A stretch of DNA of 64,000 bases from Crocodylus rhombifer (lineage: Eukaryota > Chordata > Crocodylia > Crocodylidae), in NCBI GenBank assembly GCA_038503035.1, contig JAVSML010024584.1:1-64000 (forward strand). Reading direction: 5' to 3'. Of the stretch, positions 13,315 through 23,456 are shown piece by piece. How positions within the stretch are numbered: the first letter of the stretch is position 1; each line of letters begins with the position of its first letter. The notes beneath the pieces were generated by a model, which saw nothing but the letters and a program-made list of their open reading frames with translations, was not told the DNA's origin and did not search any database. The translations under genes were made by a program, and so were the position numbers.

Positions 13315-15756
13315 TGGGGGGGGTTGCCTTATTCTGTAGTGGGGGTGGGGAGGGTGGTCCTCTATCCGTATGCTGACAGCAGTTTCATAGAAGCAGGATG
13401 TTGGTTGCTGTGGTTCCCCTGCTTTACCTGTGGCAGGTTATGGTGTGAGGTCCATGATGTGTTGTGGTTGACGGTAGGTTTATGTAGAGTTTAGATTATG
13501 GTTTGTATGATTGGGATGGGGATGGTTCTGCCTCAGGTAGGAAATTTCTGCAGTTGTCTTTAAGTCTGTTGCTGGGAGTTGGGCTTGCATTTTCTACAGG
13601 TTCAGTTTAGTACATAGGAAAATGCAATATAATTAAATTTCTCTGCTTTAAACATGAGTGATTTTAAAAAAAAATGTTGGTGGGAAGTTGAATTTCAAAA
13701 GCCAAAGTTTTATGTGCGTGTTTGTTGTGTCTTGGTACCTCAGCCTTTGAGTGCCCAAGCTGAGACATGCATGGAAGTCCTGGCTTAGAGGGTGAGAAGC
13801 TAATAGCATGGTCTGCCCTTTAAAGGGCCCATGGGCCTAGGATCCAGGTGGGGAAGTGGTGTCCAGGTAGCCTAGGAAGGGCTAAAAGTTTTGTGCGTGG
13901 GATGCTGGCTTCTGTCATGTGCTGTGGAAGAGAGACAGTGCCTGTAGTCTGTTTTTTGGGTTTTTTAAAATTTTATTTTAGAGGAATAATACTTTCTGTT
14001 GCCCTGTCAGGAAGTTTTTGTACATATGTGTATTCTGAAGGAGCAAACTGTACCTTGAGGGAATACCATGTATAGACTTTAAGCCTGGCATTAGCGTTTC
14101 TTACATTGTGACTGCTGTGAGAGTGGTGCCCTTTATGACCACTGGATTCTCAAAATGTATGTTGTATGAGACATCCAAAATTTGTAGTGTCTTCTAAAAA
14201 TCTTGCCTTGCCGTATGTTGTGTAAAGTGAAGGAAAAACCTGAAATACCTTCCCCTTTCCAATTTGTAATGGGAAGCATGCTGAGAGGAGAGAAGTGTTG
14301 CAAGCAGTGTTCGGTCTGAAACTGTTCTCTGAAACCAGCGTAACATTTGGGCTTGCAGTATAAGTGCACCCTATTGTTAGAAATTAGATTTGTGCCAAGT
14401 ACTAGTAAATCCAGTTTAGGATTTCAAGAGGCTGGGATAATTTGCGTTAGCTTTCTGTTCACTAACTGGATCCAGTTAATACACGATGAGCGAAAAGCTG
14501 AATTTTAAAGCCTTCATAGGAGTCAATGGTAGAAACTTGCTACTTCAGATTGGAAAGCTTGGTACAGATTGTCAAATAAAGTAACCCTTATAAGAAGAAT
14601 GTATGCCAAGATGTACCTTTTCTTATGCTTTATACAAGATCCTTAATTGGGTTGATAGCTGCAGATGGAATATGCCTGTGTGGTATAGATGTGTTTAATT
14701 CCTTTCATCTCCTATTATATATTCTTATCTCATTATAAAATAAATTACATGCTTACATGCAGTGGTGGTACCCATATGATACCTTTTTGATACCATTTAT
14801 CTTGCCCTTTAAACCATCTTGCCTGTACTCTTTCCACTAAGAAATCTCTGCTGAGTTAGTTTTTAATGTAGCAGATGTGTGAGTAACTTTCAAGTAGATT
14901 CAAAAGGTTTTTCTTTCTTTTCCACCAAGCACATCTCTCTGTTGTCAATTTTTTTCTGTGGCATCCTCCATGTTGCTCCCACTCCTCCTTAGTTAATTTG
15001 TCCTTGAACCAAAAACCAAAAGTCCTTCATGGGATCTAATAATACATCCAGATTAGAAACTGGAGCAGATTATAATCACACATTTGGGGATTTCCCCTTT
15101 CAAGCATTTCCTTTTAGCCCTGGCTGATTTTGAGAGACTGCATCTTAATAGTCCAGAAGCATTTTTAGGTGATTTTTAACAAGGTTTTGCACACTTATTA
15201 CTCATTCTTTCTTTCTCCTAGGGCCTGTACAAATGAATCATAGTAATCTGGTTTTATGGGTAGCCAAATCTTATTAAATTAGAACTCTAAATGATGTTCT
15301 TCTGTAAAAATGTGACATAACCAATACATATACTGGTGTGTTATGTTATAAATGCTTTATTTTCACGAGGTTGAGAGGCCTGCATAATCCCTTGTGGGAA
15401 ATGTGCATCATTTCCCCAGTTTATTTTATTTAAACCTTTATGCTGCACTACCGAGTATTCTCCATGTCTCATTTGCATTCAGTATGAGTCTCTAAAACAG
15501 CACTTGTGAAAATCTGGCACTTTTTCCTTATATTCATAACTATAATTGGTTTTAGTGGGAGCTGCTGTTCTTACTGACTGTTTCCAGCAGTAGATTTACT
15601 CAAATAGGACACAGGGAGTATACATTTGAATGCCAGAAATCAGTGTAGATGCTTGTGTATATATAATTCTTCAAATAGTCAACTCTGTGTGAGGGAGTTA
15701 GGAGTTATATAGATAGTAAAATTACTGACACACTTTTGATGGCATTGATAGTATTT

Positions 15757-15782
15757 TTTATATATATATATATATATATATA
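15757..15782. repeat. (TA)n microsatellite
   Basis: About 12 uninterrupted TA units. A self-complementary tract. Confidence 0.95.
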
Positions 15783-16070
15783 ATTAATACTGTTGTACTG
15801 TATTATTGCAATGGTGCCCCATGGTGATGGGGTTTAATACTGCCACAGGGATTGAAGCTCCACCACGCTCTATCCAACCTCAAGAAATGAAAGGCCTTGC
15901 CCCAAAGCCCATACAATCTCAGGATAAGGCTAGAGACAGCAGGTAGAGTCAGTAAACTAGTAAAAGGAGCATTTAGTAACAGAGAGACAATACTGTTCAG
16001 CATGAAAAAACAGTGGTCCCCATTCAGTTATAAATGTGTAGTTCATTCTTCAGGAATGTATTCTGAGGTA

Positions 16071-16072
<2 letters not shown>

Positions 16073-16101
<29 letters not shown>
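16073..16101. repeat. Poly-T tract (T29)
   Basis: A run of 29 T, possibly the tail of a - strand retroposed copy, although the sequence to its left is not a recognisable retroelement. Confidence 0.9.
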
Positions 16102-17636
16102 GTGCCATGTTACCTGTAACCTTGCTGCCAATCTGACAGCTTCCTACATATAATAGTGTTTTTTAGCATAATTGCTCTTCATTCTTTTTACATAAGCATC
16201 TAAAATACCTCTCTTTATGTTGCAGCATCTCTTTTAATTGGAAGTGAAATCAAAATGCAACATGTCAAAGAGTAATAGTTTATAGTTATATTTTACTGTG
16301 TGCATAATGACTAATCTGAAAGAATCTTAGCTACGTTGTAGAGACCAGACATGATTTTGCTTGAAAGTAGAGAATATAGTAGTTCAATTTTTTTAAGTAT
16401 TGGACACACATTGCATGATGTATTGATACATAAACCAAATTGAATACAGTAAAATAGCCATTTTCTCTGTTTTCTAAACACTGGGCTGGGTAAAGGCCTT
16501 GTACTTCCCCTATCTTCTACTTAATTAAAATAGGTAATTTTTAAATGTTATTTAAAGGGGTATGACTGCCCAGCATTTTAACCATAGGTCATTAAAAAGA
16601 AGAGAACCATATACATTAGGACTCTCCTGAGCAAGAAAGCCCAAGCACTGGTATAATTCGCCATTTACCTTCCTGGCTTGTCCTCTCATTTATACCAACT
16701 TTGAGTACTGGAGATCCTAGCACTCCAGCACAGTTTGAAGTTGATACAGTTCTTCACGGGAGTTAAACATTATACACAGACAGCTTGACTCATGACTTCA
16801 CTGTCCATTGTAAAGAATTAAATTAATCAGAAGGAAGGAAAATTAATGATCTGTTTTGGTGTCATCCATCAGTTTATCTGAGCAAATACGAAATTAACTT
16901 GCCTTGACTGTTCATAAAATTTAACTGCATGATGTAAAACTTTATAAAACATGTTGCTTATTACCAGGGACCAAACAAGTTTTTGTGATTTCATGTTTAA
17001 TAAATGGCTTGTGCCAGAAAGTGTAAAGTAATGTGATCATTCAGCAGCAGGGATTCAATTATATTCCCTTAGAGGATCAAGTATTACCGTAGCAATAAAA
17101 ATTGTTAAGGCAGGACATGGAAGTGCGGTCTAAATTTATACAATTACTATGAGCCAGATGGTGGATGCATGCTTGTTTCCAGTTAAGTACTTATGCTCAG
17201 ATATAAACAGTTGTGATCCTTATTTACAATCCACCGGTTTCCAACCTGGGTGGTTTCATGTTCCATTATTATGAGCCAGTGTAACTGACTTCAGAAGAAT
17301 ATGCTCTGAGTTGATAGTTGTAACAGTCTTTTCTCAATATTCTTACAACATCCGTGGTTTCAGCTGTCAAGGAATATGTTTTTGTTATTAGAGTTTTGCT
17401 GTAATTACATCAGAAGTAGCTTTTGTTCTAAAATAAACCTTAATATTGAAATATGCTCTCCACATTGATTGGATCATAGACATCCTTATCATGCAACAAA
17501 AAATAAACATTCATATTACACTAACAGATTGGGGGGATTATTTTATAATGTGAACTCCAGAAATCCAGTACTTCCTTCCTTGGTGAACATACTTTGATAA
17601 CACAGTTTCCAAAGAGGAAATTTCCAAAATCCTTTT

Positions 17637-17726
17637 CAGGGTATTTATTCATGTGAGGTGGTGATCAAGTATTGTTCTTTTATTTCCCAACTCATTGATC
17701 ACCATTTCACATGAATAAATATCCTG
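17637..17726. repeat. Hairpin repeat, 32-bp arms
   Basis: The arms at 17637-17668 and 17695-17726 are reverse complements at 29 of 32 positions, with a 26-nt loop. The outer ends read 'cagg' and 'cctg'. The size and symmetry resemble a very small MITE. There is no obvious target duplication. Confidence 0.75.
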
Positions 17727-17730
17727 TAAT

Positions 17731-18071
17731 CACTGTTCTCTCTAAGGTTTAGCAATCCGTGAGCAATCCTGCACATGCACTCCCAGCCAAATATCTCAGG
17801 GTGCCTGCCCTTCTCTCTTCCTGCAGCAGCCTATGGCTGGGTTGTGGCAGGTGGCAAGTGGCTGGACATGAAACCGGCGGTGGCAGCGGAGGGAGTGTTG
17901 GCACCCCCTTGCTATAGCACTGGACGTCCCCCAACCAGGCAGCTGCCCAGGGGCCATGGCCCCCTACTGCACCCCCTCTTGGTATGCCACTGTGTGTATG
18001 GCATTAAAAAGTTATTACGCAGCATGATTTTTTTTTTTTATGCGCAGCTGCACACCTTAGAGGGAACCGTG
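17731..18071. mobile_element. hAT-like non-autonomous DNA transposon
   Basis: Begins 'cactgttctctctaagg' and ends 'ccttagagggaaccgtg', nearly perfect inverted termini with the CA...TG ends common in hAT elements. The inside is GC-rich with no transposase. The flanks cctgtaa and ttacagg (17723-17729 and 18073-18079) are themselves inverted, so either the inverted repeat extends outward or the site is unusual. No direct 8-bp duplication was found. The 156-aa open frame across it has no recognisable protein. Confidence 0.7.
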
Positions 18072-18079
18072 CTTACAGG

Positions 18080-19194
18080 GTTTTTTTGGAAGTTTGGTCT
18101 TTTTGGAAACTGTCAAATGCTGGTTTTGAGTTCTAGTTTTTTTGTGTGTTTTTGTTTTACAGCTTCCTACTTCTTTATATGCATGCATGTGCTCTGTGTA
18201 ATTGTGTTATTTGCAACAGCCTGTTTTTGTACTATACTTGTCTAGAGATGTTAGCACTCAGATATCTGTCTTCACCTTTGAGTTGTGGTTTTAATGACTG
18301 TTAGCAGAACACTGGGTGGAACATGGTGCTCTAAAATGATAAGTCCTCTTTATCCTGTAACTTTTTGGAGATGACCCCTGCCCTTCCCACGCATACTTCC
18401 CCTCTGACAACATCACAAACTCCTTCCTGTTCTTTTGATCTGGATCAGAATCTGGATTTCTGAGGGTTGCTGAGTCACGTATTGGTGACTATAAGTGATA
18501 GCGCAACTTAAATAATGTCTTTCTCTAGGACAGCTATAGCCCATATTTGTTTTAGAATGAAGTGTCTGGAAGTTCATTGGTATGTGTTTGAGTCGATGTG
18601 TTCTGTAACTTGACTATCTTGACCTTGTATTAAAGACCATTTTTTCTTTTAAATTGCAAATATAAATATATAGCCAGTCAGAGGCACATTCAGAGAATGA
18701 AAGTTTTAGTTAATGTTTCTCAATTATATGAACAAAGATTTCTTTTATGCACCATTTTTTTTTGCCTGCCAAAAGATAATTCTAACATCAAAGGGGCTAA
18801 TTGGTAGGATTTGATCATAACTAATAAGATAAAGCTATTTCAGAAACAAGTTAGACATGTTTTATTGTTTGGCCACTCATTTGCAGTAGCTGTTGTGGGT
18901 ATTGTTTTATTTAAAGAAAATTAGTTGTTAAAATTATAGCATTGTGAAACAAACGTGCACACAAAATTCTGGCCTGCTGTTCTGAAACATAAATGAACAA
19001 GTCAGTGAAAAAGCCCTCTTTTTAGGGGTCTATGCTTTGTGCTGAATTAACACACACGTTTATATCAGGCAAGAAAAGATATTTGGCTTTCCTGTATGTG
19101 TGGCAAAGCATATTTCACTAAGCTCATTTTGGATGGGTAAAGAGCAAGTCAAAGAACCCGCAGTGTGTAGCAGTGTTATCTGCCAGTTGCAGTT
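18080..19194. other. Presumed intron, no feature seen
   Basis: AT-rich sequence with no recognisable gene or repeat. Confidence 0.5.
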
Positions 19195-19571
19195 CAGGGC
19201 AAGCCTTCATTCATAGATTTCATAGACATTAGGACTGGAAGGGACCTCGAAAGATGATCGAGTCCAGCTCCCTGCCCCAGGGGCAGGAAGTCAGCAGGGA
19301 ACATAGGATCCCAGCAAAATAAACATCCAGATGTCTCTTGAAGGTGTTCAGAGTAGGTCCTTGAACCACCTCCGGAGGCAGTCCATTCCAAACCTTGGAT
19401 GTACGACATCAGTCTCTTCTCCCTTGTCTGGGTTATAGGTCACCTAGTCATAGAAGGAATAAGATTGGTCAAGCAACAAACCCATGCTGGCTATCCCTCG
19501 GGGTGTTGCCATTGGCCAGTCTGTTAAGAATGGCTTCTTCGATAATCTTTTCTAAGACTGTTCTAAGAACG
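19195..19571 (-). mobile_element. CR1 LINE, 3' portion of interrupted copy
   Basis: This is a - strand CR1 in two blocks. About 19195-19400 is the 3' end, which on the - strand reads toward 'aggtcccttccagtcctaat' and 'tatgaaatctatgaa'. About 19440-19571 is from the RT domain near the NQHGF motif, comparable to 51760-51890 in the other - strand copy. Most of the RT C-terminal half between the blocks is missing, so the element was internally deleted. It resumes at 21967 beyond the inserted + strand CR1. Confidence 0.85.
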
Positions 19572-21966
19572 GTCAGCCAGGTCTGAACGCTCACGCAGGT
19601 TCTTGGCCAGAGTGCAGGACCTCCATCTAACCCAGGAGGTGCACAGCCCCACCAGGGGAGATGCCTTGTTGGGACCTAGTGCTGGCCACGGGTGATGACC
19701 TGGTGAGGGGGCTGTGAGTGCTCGACCACCTGGGCGACAGCGATCATCGCCTGCTGGAATTCACCATCCAGCACAAGGTGGCAAAGGCATGCAGTAAGGC
19801 AGCGGCCCTAGATTTTAGGAGGGCAGACTTCAACGAGCTAAGGAGGATAGTTGGAGAAGCGCTGAGGTCCCGGAGGGGAGGGGAGCCAGGTGTCCAAGGA
19901 GAGTGGTCGCTCCTTAAGGAGACGATCCTCCAAGCCCAAAGGAAGGTAATCCCAATGAGGATCAAAGGGAGCAGGAGAGCACACAAGCCTCCATGGCTTA
20001 CCAAAAGCATCCAGGAATGTCTCCTTGCTAAAAAGGAGGCTTAAACCCAATGGAAAGAAGGGGTCATCACCAGGGAGGACTATTCTGTAGTTGCTTGGGG
20101 ATGTAGGGGGGTAGTTAGGAAGGCCAAGGCAGAGATGGAACTGGGACTAGCTTCCCAGATAAAGGACAATAAGAAGTCCTTTTTTAAATACATAGGGGGC
20201 AAAAAGAAGGTCCCGGGTAATGTGGGGCCCTTGCAGGACGCGATGGGAAACTTGGTCGTCACACCAGACGGCAAAGCTAACATGTTTAACAATTTCTTTG
20301 CCTCCGTCTTCCTAAGTAGGGACCGGAACAGCCACCTCCCTGCTGGGCCCCCCTCGGGCCCCGGGGGAAGCACACCTGGGCCAAGGGTTAGCGAGGATTT
20401 AGTTAGGGAGCTTCTGGAGGGGTTGGACGTATTCAAGTCAGCCGGTCCGGATGCTCTCCACCCTAGAGTTCTAAAGGAACTGGCCAAGGTCATTGCAAGT
20501 CCCCTGGCACGGTTTTACGAGCACTCGTGGTGCTCTGGTGAGGTACCGGAGGACTGGAAGAGGGCCAACGTGGTCCCCATCTTCAAAAAAGGCAGGAAGG
20601 AGGACCCAGGAAACTATAGGCCGGTTAGTTTTACCTCGATCCTAGGCAAGCTGTTCGAGAAAATTATGCTGGCACGCATCCAGGAGGGGCCAGCAGGGGA
20701 CTGCATGCTTAGGGACAACCAACACGGGTTCATCAGTGGCAGGTCCTGTCAGACCAACCTGGTGGCCTTTTACGATCAGATCACCAGATGCAGGGGTAGC
20801 AGTGGATATAGTCTTCCTGGACTTCCGGAAGGCCTTTGACACTGTCTCTCATCCCGTTCTCATTAAGAAACTGGGGGGCTGTGGTGTCGACACCCACACA
20901 GTCAAATGGGTCGCCAACTGGCTGGAGGGCCGCACCCAGAGGGTGGTAGTGGATGGGTCCTTCTCAGCCTGGAAGGACGTGGGCAGGGGGGTTCCGCAGG
21001 GCTCGGTCCTCGGGCCCGCACTGTTCAACATCTTCTTCATCAGTGATTTGGACGAGGGGGTAAAAAGCACCCTGTTCAAATTTGCTGATGACACTAAGAT
21101 GTGGGGGGACGTGGGCACACTGGAAGGATGCAACAGGCTACAATCAGACCTAGACAGGTTACAAGGGTGGGCAGACGAGAATAGGATGGGTTTCAACACA
21201 GACAAGTGCAAGGTGATGCACCTCGGGAAGAACAACCGGCACCATACCTACAGGTTAGGGAACTCCCCTCTTGTCAGCACGGAGGCGGAAAAGGATCTGG
21301 GGGTCATCATTGACTCCAAGATGAACATGGGCCGGCAGTGTGGGGAGGCAGTCAGGAAGGCCAACCACACCTTGTCATGCATCCACAGATGCATCTCGAG
21401 CAGGTCCAAGGAGGTGATCCTCCCCCTGTATGCGGCACTGGTCAGGCCGCAGCTGGAGTATTGCGTCCAGTTCTGGGCGCCACACTTCAAGAGGGATGTG
21501 GACAGCATGGAGAGGGTCCAGAGGAGGGTCACTCTTATGATCAGGGGACAACAGGGCAGGCCGTATGAGGAGAGGCTACGGGACCTGAACCTGTTCAGCC
21601 TCCAAAAGGGAAGACTGAGGGGGGATCTTGTGGCCTGTTATAAACTAGTCAGGGGGGACCAGCAGGCATTGGGGGAGTCCCTGTTCCCCTGAGCACCGCC
21701 AGGAGTGACCAGGAATAACGGTCACAAGCTGGCAGAGGGTAGGTTTAGGTTAGATATCAGGTGGCGATACTTCACAGTCAGGGCGGCTAGGATCTGGAAC
21801 CAGCTTCCAAGAGAATTGGTGCAGGCTCCTACCCTGGGGGTGTTTAAGAGGAGGTTAGATGAACATCTTGGTGGGGTCGTTTGACCCCAGTATTATTTCC
21901 TGCCATGGCAGGGGGTCAGACTAGATGGTCTGCTCAGGTCCCTTCCGACCCTACCAACTATGAAAC
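19572..21966 (+). mobile_element. CR1 LINE, 5'-truncated, inserted in another CR1
   Basis: Starts within the endonuclease C-terminus (SERSRRFLARVQDLHL) and runs through the reverse transcriptase and 3' UTR to a terminus reading 'gaccctaccaactatgaaac'. It lies within a - strand CR1 whose RT sequence continues on both sides (19440-19571 and 21967-22440). 5' truncation is typical of target-primed reverse transcription. No clear target duplication is visible, which is common for CR1. Confidence 0.93.
19585..21884 (+). pseudogene. CR1 ORF2 remnant (endonuclease C-terminus and reverse transcriptase)
   Basis: It encodes the CR1 ORF2 polyprotein that nicks DNA and reverse-transcribes its own RNA at the target. 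In order: the endonuclease end with the SDH motif (GDSDHRLLEF), the linker, then RT motifs SAGPDALHPRVLKELA, NYRPVSFTSILGK, DNQHGF, VFLDFRKAFDTVSH, GVPQGSVLGPALFN and the catalytic FADD, then the C-terminal domain to LDEHLGGVV. Damage seen: a frameshift near 19670 (an extra G in 'ttgttggga'), a TGA at 19715-19717, a TAA at 20042-20044, a frameshift near 20795 just before the VFLDF motif, and a TGA at 21690-21692 (probably a decayed CGA). The natural stop is the TGA at 21882-21884. The RT active-site Asp residues are intact, so decay is moderate. Confidence 0.9.
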
Positions 21967-22440
21967 ATTCCCCAGGATAGAGGTCATCCTGATGGGCCTA
22001 TATTTGGCTGGATCCACTTTCCTCCCTTTCTTTGAAGATTGGCCTTCTTCCAGTCTTTGGGCACTTCACCAGAGTGCCAGGAGTTCTCGATTCGTGCCAG
22101 GGGCTGAGCTATGATGCAGGCCAGCTCCTTGTGTACCCTGTGGTGTAAACTGTCAGGACCACCTGACTTGAAGGTGTCCAGCCTCTCAATGTGTTCCTTC
22201 ACGAGGTCAGCATTGATGGGAGTAAGGAATCTCCCTCACTCGGGCCTCCTTGTCTCGTAATGGGCAGAGGTGTCTCATGGGACTGGTGAAAGACTAACGC
22301 AAAGTACCCATTTAGCAAGTTGGCTTTTTCCTGAGCGTCCCATCTGGTTTAGCAGGGGTCCAGTGTTGCCCTTGCTTTTCCTCCGGCTCCCCCCATATCT
22401 AAAAAGGGACTTTTTTATTGTCCTTGATACTTGTAGCTTC
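21967..22440 (-). mobile_element. CR1 LINE, 5' side of interrupted copy
   Basis: Read on the - strand it carries the region before and at the start of the RT: KKSLF then GNTGPLL (near 22400), then HIERLDTFKSGGPDSLHHRV, PLARIENSWHSGEVPKDWKK and so on toward 21967. It ends near 22440. It joins in sequence order to 19440-19571, so both belong to one - strand CR1 split by the + strand insertion. Confidence 0.85.
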
Positions 22441-22585
22441 GTTGGAACTGAAGATTACAAGAGCAATCTTATTTCATCTGGAGGCTCTACGGTGTCTTGC
22501 TTTTCCTGTTTTTGTTTTAAAAAAACCAACAAAACTTTAGACTAGAATTTTAAGGAATTAAGTAGCCCAAAATTATAAAACTTAA

Positions 22586-23390
22586 AAAAAAACTAGAACT
22601 CCTGGTTTCAAAATGATACCTTTTATTAGACCAACTGTAAAATGGCAAGAAAACTGTCCTTTTCTGCAAGCCTTCGGGATCAAAGTCTCTTTGTCAGGCT
22701 TTGGGAAAAGTGTAGATGGTATAAGATGGTAAAAAGTTCCCACAGGTAGGGAATAAACTGAATTTTTGCACAGAGGGAGCTGGAGATGGAAGGCTGTCCC
22801 TCTGGGTTACATGAGAGTGTCTTTGTGAGCTGTGTTGAGTAGCCCTTTGATGCGTTGATCAGGTAGAATGCCTTTCCTGGAGATGTCAGATGGCAGCAGG
22901 GACATAAAAAAAACTTCCTTGTTGTTCTGCAATGAAGTTTAAAATCCAAAATTGGCTAAAATTTGGTATCTTCCATGTTTCACGGATGTACTTGGAAGAT
23001 GCCGAATTTTAGCCTATTTTGGATTTTAAACTTCATTGCAGAACAGCAAGGAAGTTTTGGGATCTTTTACCTCCCTGCCTGCCATCTGACACTTCCAGAG
23101 AAGGAATTCTACCTGATCAATACATCAAAGAGTTACTCAACACAGCTCACAGAGACGTGCTCATGGACCCAGAGGGACAGCCTTCTATCTTCAACTCCAC
23201 TCCCTCTGCAAAAATTTGATTTATTTCCTACTTATGGGGACTTTTTACCATCTTGTACCAGCTACGCTTTTCCCAGAGGCTGATGAACGGTCTTTGATCC
23301 TGAAAGCTTGCAGAGAAGGACAGTTTTCTTGCTGTTTTACAGTTGGTCTAATAAAAGGTATTATTTTGGAACCAAGAGTTCTAGTTTTTT
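22586..23390. repeat. Approximately 800-bp near-continuous inverted repeat (palindrome)
   Basis: The left arm (about 22586-22974) and the right arm (22994 to about 23390) are reverse complements along their whole length with a 19-nt loop. Checkpoints: 'aactagaactcc' pairs with 'gagttctagtt', 'taccttttattagaccaact' with 'agttggtctaataaaaggta', 'ctgatcaa' with 'ttgatcag', and 'atcttcc' with 'ggaagat'. I estimate 80-85% identity by eye. The outer ends carry the tail motif seen at 7334-7445, so each arm is a copy of one dispersed repeat joined head to head. A short open frame in each arm (MDFKLHCRT...) is the same sequence read on opposite strands and has no family I recognise. Confidence 0.9.
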
Positions 23391-23456
23391 GTATGTCATT
23401 CTCATATACATAATTATAATCATTCTCATAATTATAATTATGTGAGAATGACATAC
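23391..23456. repeat. AT-rich hairpin next to the long palindrome
   Basis: The left arm 'gtatgtcattctca...' (23391-23420) pairs with the right arm '...tgagaatgacatac' (23429-23456), with a 4-nt bulge in the left arm and a loop of about 8 nt. It directly abuts the outer end of the 800-bp palindrome. Confidence 0.8.

Larger units (their letters stand above)
12991..17636. other. Presumed intron with simple repeats
   Basis: No gene recognised. It contains the (TG)n, (TA)n and poly-T tracts listed separately and otherwise unremarkable AT-rich sequence. Confidence 0.5.

Noticed and set aside
17775..18245. 156-aa open frame
   Set aside because: It starts inside a MITE and runs into T-rich intron. 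The hydrophobic C-terminus comes from poly-T, not from a membrane protein.
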